A DNA stretch of 10,901 bases from positions 455 through 11,355 of the forward strand of contig CACZYN010000038.1 in assembly GCA_902785445.1 (NCBI GenBank), written 5' to 3'. Numbering within the stretch: the first letter of the stretch is position 1; the number at the start of each line of letters is the position of its first letter. Below, one piece after another: positions 6,200 through 10,901 of the stretch. This DNA comes from an uncultured Anaerovibrio sp. GTDB taxonomy: Bacteria > Bacillota > Negativicutes > Selenomonadales > Selenomonadaceae. The position numbers and the translations under genes were made by a program. A model generated the notes under the pieces. The model was not told where the DNA came from and did not search any database. It worked only from the letters and a program-made list of their open reading frames with translations.

Positions 6200-6390
6200 G
6201 AAAAATTTGAATAATTGCGTTATATCGAGAAATGCTTATACCTCGATGAAACGCTAATAAGAATATTTTTCTTTTATAAAAAGAAAAATTTGAACGATTG
6301 CGTTATATCGAGAAATGCTTGTACCTCGATGAAACGCTGATAAGAATATTTTTCTTTTATAAAAAGAAAAATTTGAACGATTGCGTTATA
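6200..6390. repeat. Tandem 83-bp direct repeat, two full units plus a partial third
   Basis: Unit 1 is 6200-6282, unit 2 is 6283-6365, and a 25-bp partial unit 3 is 6366-6390. Units 1 and 2 differ at four positions, all transitions (6212/6295, 6213/6296, 6238/6321, 6256/6339), and the partial copy matches unit 2. Each full unit contains a hairpin: GCGTT-AT-ATCGAG, a 12-nt loop, then CTCGAT-GA-AACGC (6217-6254 and 6300-6337). It can be extended by ATT with AAT or GAT beyond a bulged T. A perfect 11-bp dyad, ATTTTTCTTTT-ATA-AAAAGAAAAAT, spans each junction (6265-6289, 6348-6372). The array fills the space between the cyclase and pepD promoters. No ORF, tRNA or known riboswitch signature is seen in it. 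Confidence 0.95.
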
Positions 6391-6397
6391 ATACAAT
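6387..6397 (+). promoter_or_regulatory. Candidate -10 boxes for pepD at the end of the repeat
   Basis: A perfect TATAAT (6387-6392) overlaps TACAAT (6392-6397), 29-34 bp before the pepD start. The partial third repeat ends inside the first box; the same place in the full units reads TATATC. No recognisable -35 lies at 16-18 bp, where the sequence is A-rich (6363-6370). Expression may therefore depend on an activator or on the repeats. Confidence 0.45.
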
Positions 6398-6425
6398 AGA
6401 CAGTTTGAAAAAGGAGATTGTTATT

Positions 6426-7880
6426 ATGATTGATTATTCAGATGAAAAAATAATTGATGAAGTCGTAAATGAATTTGGTAAGTTGGCAGCAATTCCCCGG
6501 CAGTCTGGTCATGAACAGGCCGTAAGTGATTATCTGGTTACTGCATTTGAAAACATAGGCTGCACTGTTCATCAGGACGAAGTAAATAATGTTATAGCCG
6601 ATTTACCTGCAACTTCTGGTAAAGAAAACATGCCAATTATTGCGTTACAGGCCCATATGGACATGGTATGTGTTGCTGAACCTGGTAAAAAATATGACCC
6701 GCTAAAGGATCCTATTAAACTTATCCGTAATGACAAGTATTTAACGGCAGATGGTACCAGCCTGGGAGCAGATGATGGAATAGGTATTGCCGAAATTCTT
6801 TTCATAATGAAGAATCTGCAAGTGCACGGACCACTCCGGGCCATCATTACTGTTGACGAAGAGCAGGGGATGACCGGGGCGATGAATTTAGATGCCAAAT
6901 ATTTGTCTGATGTACAATACTTCATAAATTGTGATTCGGAAAACTATGATGAGCTAACCTTGGGAAGTGCTGGCAGCGTAAATATTGATTTCAATCGGCA
7001 GCTTACCTTTGCTGCCCCACAAGGAAGTCGTGCCTACAAAATTTCCCTGAAAGGCTTAAAGGGTGGCCATTCCGGTATGGAAATTAACACAGGCCGGGCC
7101 AATGCAATACGATGCATGGGACTACTGCTTCGAGCAATTGATGAAGCTGGTATCAGCTATGAACTGGCCTCGTTTACAGGTGGCAAGGCCAGAAATTCCA
7201 TCCCCGCCGAAGGTGAAGTAATTATCACCGCTCTGGTGGACAAGGAAAACATTTGGGATATTATCCAGGCAGAAAAGGCTCAATACATGGACAAATATGG
7301 TATGTGTGATGGGGGCATTGAGTTTGAGCTCACAGAGGCAGCTATGCCGAAACAGGTTATGAGTGAGCAGGATCGGGACAGCCTTATTAATCTCATTGTA
7401 ATGTTACACAGCGGTGTATATTCCATGTCCATGGTGATTCCTTCCCTGGTGGAAACTTCTGCCAATCTGGGTAAGATATCCTTAATGGATAATAATGTTC
7501 TCAACGTAATGTATTTCCCTCGTTCATCAAATGACAGCAAGCTGGAAGAATTTATTCTTCAGGCTGATATTCTGGCCGAACTGACCGGATTTACGGCGGT
7601 TATAGGAACCAAATCCCCAGGCTGGAAGGAACGCAAGGACAGCAAATTAGCGGATATAATGCAAAAAGTTTTTGAAGAACAAAACGGACAGCCAATGAAG
7701 GTAGAGACTATACACGCCGGTTTGGAGTGTGGCTGGCATTTAGCCAAAAATCCGAACCTGGATATTGTTTCCATTGGTGTTACAACGATAGATATTCACA
7801 GCCCGGAGGAAAAACTGGAGTTATGGACAGTTGCTCCTCAAGTAAAACTTATATGGGAAACAATTAAAAGATTGAGCTGA
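6426..7880 (+). CDS. pepD: Aminoacyl-histidine dipeptidase (M20 family)
   Basis: This 484-residue cytoplasmic di-zinc peptidase splits Xaa-His dipeptides such as carnosine and, in many bacteria, a broad range of dipeptides. The M20C motifs are complete: QAHMDM with H77 and D79, SLGADDG with D116, DEEQG with the catalytic E145 and E146, NCDSEN with D170, the lid-domain KGGHSGMEI near 215-225, AGLECG, and the final metal-ligand histidine H458 in DIHSPEE. The length matches E. coli PepD. AAGGAG (6411-6416) nine bases before ATG 6426 fixes the start. An in-frame TTG at 6381 lies in the repeat and promoter region and is rejected. It is the first gene of a probable unit with rmuC, which starts 11 bp after the stop. 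A tandem repeat lies directly upstream. Confidence 0.96.
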   Translation: MIDYSDEKIIDEVVNEFGKLAAIPRQSGHEQAVSDYLVTAFENIGCTVHQDEVNNVIADLPATSGKENMPIIALQAHMDMVCVAEPGKKYDPLKDPIKLIRNDKYLTADGTSLGADDGIGIAEILFIMKNLQVHGPLRAIITVDEEQGMTGAMNLDAKYLSDVQYFINCDSENYDELTLGSAGSVNIDFNRQLTFAAPQGSRAYKISLKGLKGGHSGMEINTGRANAIRCMGLLLRAIDEAGISYELASFTGGKARNSIPAEGEVIITALVDKENIWDIIQAEKAQYMDKYGMCDGGIEFELTEAAMPKQVMSEQDRDSLINLIVMLHSGVYSMSMVIPSLVETSANLGKISLMDNNVLNVMYFPRSSNDSKLEEFILQADILAELTGFTAVIGTKSPGWKERKDSKLADIMQKVFEEQNGQPMKVETIHAGLECGWHLAKNPNLDIVSIGVTTIDIHSPEEKLELWTVAPQVKLIWETIKRLS

Positions 7881-7891
7881 CGGAGGAACAC

Positions 7892-9058
7892 ATGGAACCA
7901 ATTTATCTTGTCATAGTATTATTATTAATAACCATCGGTTTATTGATAGCCTTAATGATGAAAAAGCCGGATAATTCCCGCTCGGAACAGGTACTGTGGA
8001 ATATGCAGAAGGCCTTGGGGGACAGCCAGCAAATGACCAAAGAGGATATTTGCCGCAATATTTCCCAGATGGATGCCGCCAATAACCGCGGTATTGGCGA
8101 AATCAAGGATATAATGAATAAAGGCATCGTAGATCTGCGGACGGAAAATGAAAAGGGACTGGCGGCAGTGCGTCAGGAGCTGGAAAAGAACTTAAAGGAA
8201 ATAAAAGGTGTTGTAGATGAACAGCTGCAAACGGCCCTGGAAAAACGTATCACAGCTTCCTTTAAAACCGTCAGCAGTCAGTTGGAGCAGGTATATAAGG
8301 GCCTGGGTGAAATGCAAGCCCTGGCCTCCGATGTGGGCAGTCTGAAACAGGTATTGTCCGGGGTAAAAACCCGAGGTGTTTTGGGAGAGTATCAGCTGAA
8401 AAATATCCTGACGGAAATTCTTACCTCCGAGCAGTATGCGGAAAATGTGGAGACCGTACCAGGCAGCAACAAGCGGGTAGAATTTGCCATTAAACTGCCG
8501 GGCATGGAGGGGGATACGGTATATCTGCCTATTGATGCCAAATTCCCGATGGATTCCTATAATCATCTGCTGGATGCCCAGGCTACCGGCGATAAAACTA
8601 TCATTGAACAAGCCAAAAAAGAATTGGAAAACCGGTTGGACAGTGAGGCCAAGGATATTTCCACTAAATATCTTTCTCCGCCATATACCACCAGCTTTGC
8701 CATACTTTTCCTGCCAATTGAAGGTTTATATGCCCAGGCGGTGGATAATGGCATGGTAGAACGTCTCCAGCATAAATACAAGGTAAATATTGCTGGTCCA
8801 AGTACCATGGCCGCTCTGTTAAACAGCTTACAAATGGGCTTCAGAACCCTGGCTATCCAAAAGCGCTCCAATGAAGTCTGGAAAACCCTGGGTGAAGTCA
8901 AAAGTGAGTTTGTGGTCTACAACGAGGCCATTGAAAAGCTGCAAAAGCAGTTGGGACAGGTAACCAATAAATTTGAAGCCTTGGTGAACACCCGGGCTAA
9001 CGTAATGATGCGCAAGCTCAAAGATGTTGAAAGTATAAATGAGATGACAGAGGAATAA
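7892..9058 (+). CDS. rmuC: DNA recombination protein RmuC homologue
   Basis: This 388-residue protein has an N-terminal membrane helix (about 4-23), a long heptad-rich coiled-coil region (about 30-145) and the RmuC core. The core carries KTRGVLGEYQL (159-169), LPIDAKFP (212-219), the 'YLSPPYTTSFAILFLPIEGLYAQ' segment and the 'GPSTMAALLNSLQMGFRTLAIQ' segment. RmuC limits inversions and rearrangements at repeats and has a restriction-endonuclease-like fold, so a nuclease role is inferred by the field. The length is normal for the shorter members of the family. GGAGG (7882-7886) six bases or less before ATG 7892 sets the start. It follows pepD by 11 bp and is probably co-transcribed with it. No clear terminator follows; the next promoter starts 14 bp after the stop. 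Confidence 0.95.
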   Translation: MEPIYLVIVLLLITIGLLIALMMKKPDNSRSEQVLWNMQKALGDSQQMTKEDICRNISQMDAANNRGIGEIKDIMNKGIVDLRTENEKGLAAVRQELEKNLKEIKGVVDEQLQTALEKRITASFKTVSSQLEQVYKGLGEMQALASDVGSLKQVLSGVKTRGVLGEYQLKNILTEILTSEQYAENVETVPGSNKRVEFAIKLPGMEGDTVYLPIDAKFPMDSYNHLLDAQATGDKTIIEQAKKELENRLDSEAKDISTKYLSPPYTTSFAILFLPIEGLYAQAVDNGMVERLQHKYKVNIAGPSTMAALLNSLQMGFRTLAIQKRSNEVWKTLGEVKSEFVVYNEAIEKLQKQLGQVTNKFEALVNTRANVMMRKLKDVESINEMTEE

Positions 9059-9072
9059 AATCATAAACATAG

Positions 9073-9101
9073 TTGACAACTAGGTAAATGGTATATATAT
9101 T
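9073..9101 (+). promoter_or_regulatory. Sigma-A promoter of the desulfurase unit
   Basis: A perfect TTGACA (9073-9078) and TATATT (9096-9101) are separated by 17 bp, giving an expected start near 9108. The predicted leader of about 78 nt contains the long hairpin at 9117-9161. Confidence 0.8.
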
Positions 9102-9116
9102 ATAGTTAAGTATAAT

Positions 9117-9161
9117 TATACTGGCATGATGAACAAGGCATTATTTCATTATGTCAGTATA
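9117..9161 (+). promoter_or_regulatory. Long leader hairpin before the desulfurase gene
   Basis: The left arm 9117-9133 and right arm 9145-9161 form a 17-bp stem around an 11-nt loop. The only two non-Watson-Crick positions are G9124 with T9154 and G9128 with T9150, both G-U pairs in RNA. It lies between the predicted transcription start and the ribosome binding site AGGAG (9174-9178), 12 nt before it. It could be an RNA stability or control element, or a DNA operator. The following TTTATATAT is weak as a terminator tract. Confidence 0.7.
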
Positions 9162-9185
9162 TTTATATATGACAGGAGAATTGCT

Positions 9186-10373
9186 ATGATTTATCTTGAT
9201 AATGGAGCCACAACCTTTCCGAAACCGGAAGTTGTTTATGAAAGAATAGATGAGTTTGCCAGAACCCAAGGTGTCAATGCCGGACGGGGAGCTTATAAAG
9301 CAGCCAGAGAAGCCACGGCCATGATCAAGCGTGTAAAGGATTTGCTTCTTAGTCTGATTGATGCCCGGGAGCAGGCCGAAGTTGCCTTTACTCCTTCGGT
9401 GACTGTTGCTCTTAATATGGTGCTTAATGGCCTGGAATATCAGCCAGGGGATGTGGTTTATGTATCTCCTTATGAGCATAATGCTGTATTGCGCCCCCTG
9501 CACTTGCTAAGAAAACGCCAGGGAATAAAAGTGGTGGAGCTGCCACTAAAGAAAGATTTATCCATTGATTTGGACCAAACTGCCAAAATGTTCCAACAGG
9601 AGCCACCGAAGCTGGTTTGTGTCTCAGCCATCAGCAATGTTACCGGCTATGTACTTCCGGCCAGGGAAATCTTTTTATTAGCCAAGGAATATGATGCAGT
9701 TACTCTATTGGATGGTGCCCAAGCCATTGGACTGCTGAAAATACGTTTTGCCCAAACCAAGGCTGATATCATAACCTTTGCAGGCCATAAGACCCTGTAT
9801 GCACCTTTTGGCATTGCCGGCATGTACCTGAAAAACGGTATGGACTTGGAAGAATTTATAGTGGGTGGTAATGGTATTCAAGCGGAAAACCCTGAAATGC
9901 CCCGCTATATGCCTGCCAAACTGGAAAGCGCCAGCATGGACAGTGTAGCCATAGCTGGTTTGGAGGCATCTTTAACCTGGCTTAAGCGGATAAATACATG
10001 GGAATATGAACGGGAATTAACGGAATATTTACTCCAACAGCTGGAAAATATTCCAGGACTGATCATTTATCGAGCCCCAGGCGACGGGGAAAAGCAGGCA
10101 GGTGTTATATCCATTAATCTACCCGGTTTTCGGGCCAACGAGGTAGCTGCCATTTTGGATTATAAATATGATATTGCAGTTCGGGCGGGCCATCACTGTG
10201 CTGGCCTGATTCATAATCATTTAAAAAATAAGGAATTTGATGGTACCATCAGAATTAGCTTGGGAATGTTTAACAGTAAAGAAGATATTGACCAGCTGAT
10301 AAAGGGTCTCAAAAACATTGATCGCAAATTGCTTAAAAATATCGATAATGAAATTTTGCGGGGAAATTGTTAG
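9186..10373 (+). CDS. Class V aminotransferase, cysteine desulfurase family
   Basis: This 395-residue PLP enzyme of aminotransferase class V matches the cysteine desulfurase family that opens 'YLDNGATTFPKP'. PLP-site residues are visible: H98 (YEHNA), D176 (LLDGAQA) and the Schiff-base lysine K202 in FAGHKTLYAP. The SufS-type loop RAGHHCAG carries the catalytic Cys338, which would take sulfur from cysteine as a persulfide. C-terminal GTIRISLGMFNS is also typical. The role is probably sulfur supply, but no scaffold or suf/isc partner is nearby, so the acceptor is unknown; selenocysteine or another substrate is possible. ATG 9186 has AGGAG seven bases upstream. An upstream in-frame ATG at 9126 lies inside the leader hairpin without a ribosome binding site and is rejected. 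It ends 25 bp before the flavin oxidoreductase gene, probably in one operon. Confidence 0.93.
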   Translation: MIYLDNGATTFPKPEVVYERIDEFARTQGVNAGRGAYKAAREATAMIKRVKDLLLSLIDAREQAEVAFTPSVTVALNMVLNGLEYQPGDVVYVSPYEHNAVLRPLHLLRKRQGIKVVELPLKKDLSIDLDQTAKMFQQEPPKLVCVSAISNVTGYVLPAREIFLLAKEYDAVTLLDGAQAIGLLKIRFAQTKADIITFAGHKTLYAPFGIAGMYLKNGMDLEEFIVGGNGIQAENPEMPRYMPAKLESASMDSVAIAGLEASLTWLKRINTWEYERELTEYLLQQLENIPGLIIYRAPGDGEKQAGVISINLPGFRANEVAAILDYKYDIAVRAGHHCAGLIHNHLKNKEFDGTIRISLGMFNSKEDIDQLIKGLKNIDRKLLKNIDNEILRGNC

Positions 10374-10398
10374 TGGATATACTGAGAGGAAGATTGTT

Positions 10399-10901
10399 AT
10401 GCCATATCCAAGGTTATTTTCTCAGGGCCGCATTGGTCCATTAGTTTTAAAAAATCGTGGTATTATGATGCCAATGGCCACAGATTTGGCTGATAAAGAT
10501 GGTTTAGTAACCCAGCGACAGATAAAATATTATCAGGAACGGGCCAAGGGCGGTATTGCCATGATTATCCATGAATATACTGGTGTTGATGATGTGGATA
10601 GTATTCCATCCATCCATAATTTACGCATTTCTCAGGATTATCACATTTCTGCCATGGAGGAGCTGGTAGATGCGGTACATCTTTATGATTGCAAAATAAT
10701 TGCTCAGCTGCACCACGGTGGAGCTACTTCAAATCCAAACCTTACCGGCCGACAAAACCTCGCTCCCAGTGCAATACCTATTGCGGAAGGACGCCCTCTT
10801 CCTCGGGAAATGACTTTAGAGGATATAAAACGGGTACAGGAAAAATTTGTTGCCGCTGCAGTACGTTGTAAAAAAGCCGGATATGATGGAGTAGAATTGC
10901 A
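10399..10901 (+). CDS. NADH:flavin oxidoreductase, Old Yellow Enzyme family (5' part)
   Basis: The gene runs off the right edge after 167 codons and two bases. The visible N-terminus has the family's opening strand and phosphate/FMN signature: LFSQGRIGPLVLKNR (6-20) with MMPMAT (23-28). It continues with 'YYQERAKGGIAMIIHEYTGV', QLHHGG (103-108), the 'GRQNLAPSAIP' region and 'AGYDGVEL' (160-167), as in the TIM-barrel of OYE, 2,4-dienoyl-CoA reductase and 2-enoate reductase-type enzymes. It should bind FMN and reduce activated C=C bonds. Whether it also has the C-terminal Fe-S/FAD domains of the larger members cannot be seen. GAGAGGA (10384-10390) eight bases before ATG 10399 sets the start. 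It is probably co-transcribed with the desulfurase-like gene. Confidence 0.92.
   Translation, partial: MPYPRLFSQGRIGPLVLKNRGIMMPMATDLADKDGLVTQRQIKYYQERAKGGIAMIIHEYTGVDDVDSIPSIHNLRISQDYHISAMEELVDAVHLYDCKIIAQLHHGGATSNPNLTGRQNLAPSAIPIAEGRPLPREMTLEDIKRVQEKFVAAAVRCKKAGYDGVEL

Noticed and set aside
6231..6258. Tiny ORFs in the repeat units (an ATG-AAA-CGC-stop in each)
   Set aside because: Three sense codons with no ribosome binding site; the TAA-to-TGA change between units is as well explained by the pairing.
6200..6390. CRISPR array reading of the repeats
   Set aside because: The whole 83-bp unit is repeated with no variable spacers, there are only two full copies, and no cas genes are near.
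6200..6390. Tandem known riboswitch (for example c-di-GMP or glycine type) ahead of pepD
   Set aside because: No conserved aptamer sequence of those classes can be recognised, and the best -10 for pepD lies after the repeats, so they would not be in that transcript.
9126..9185. N-terminal extension of the desulfurase-like protein
   Set aside because: The upstream ATGs are inside the leader hairpin, lack a ribosome binding site, and the family starts at MIYLDNGATT.
10371..10373. Possible recoding at the Cys-TAG end of the desulfurase-like gene
   Set aside because: The stop is TAG, not TGA, the reading after it soon stops, and the next gene has its own ribosome binding site and start.

Overview
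The window reads as a stretch of chromosome from a moderately low-GC Bacillota bacterium. A T-box riboswitch, strong AGGAG-type ribosome binding sites, sigma-A-like TTGACA/TATAAT promoters and intrinsic terminators all point that way. A member of the Negativicutes or a similar anaerobe is plausible, but that narrower placement is inference. There are no phage, transposon or plasmid genes. The gene content is mostly core metabolism and signalling.

Layout. Bases 1-60 are the acidic C-terminal end of an upstream gene, closed by a terminator (74-109). A promoter with two nearby dyads then leads into a single-gene unit for a secreted lipoprotein (236-1231) with its own terminator. Next is a two-gene unit: methylglyoxal synthase mgsA (1371-1760) and, two bases later, a uridine-kinase-like P-loop kinase (1763-2362). 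Eight bases after the kinase, a strong promoter starts a complete T-box leader (about 2406-2698) ahead of trpD (2757-3782). Its specifier codon is UGG (Trp) and its acceptor-pairing sequence is UGGC, so both ends of the tRNA-reading device agree on tRNA-Trp. trpD ends at a long hairpin (3790-3842) that can terminate transcription from both sides, because the next gene converges on it.

On the minus strand, 3865-6063 encodes a membrane diguanylate cyclase with two extracytoplasmic solute-binding domains and a C-terminal GGDEF domain. The 362 bp between it and the divergent pepD (6426-7880) hold the cyclase promoter, a 7-bp dyad, and a striking direct repeat. The repeat consists of two complete 83-bp units and a 25-bp partial third. 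Each unit carries a nested GC-containing hairpin, and an AT-rich perfect dyad spans each junction. The partial copy runs into a perfect TATAAT just upstream of pepD.

pepD (M20-family aminoacyl-histidine dipeptidase) and rmuC (7892-9058) are 11 bp apart and probably co-transcribed. A new promoter at 9073-9101 then drives a SufS-like class V aminotransferase/cysteine desulfurase (9186-10580 region; CDS 9186-10373). Its leader contains a 17-bp stem whose only two departures from perfect symmetry are G-U-compatible. A gene for an Old Yellow Enzyme-type NADH:flavin oxidoreductase follows after 25 bp and runs off the right edge.

The least explained items are the 83-bp repeat array, the desulfurase leader hairpin, and trpD standing alone under a Trp T-box.
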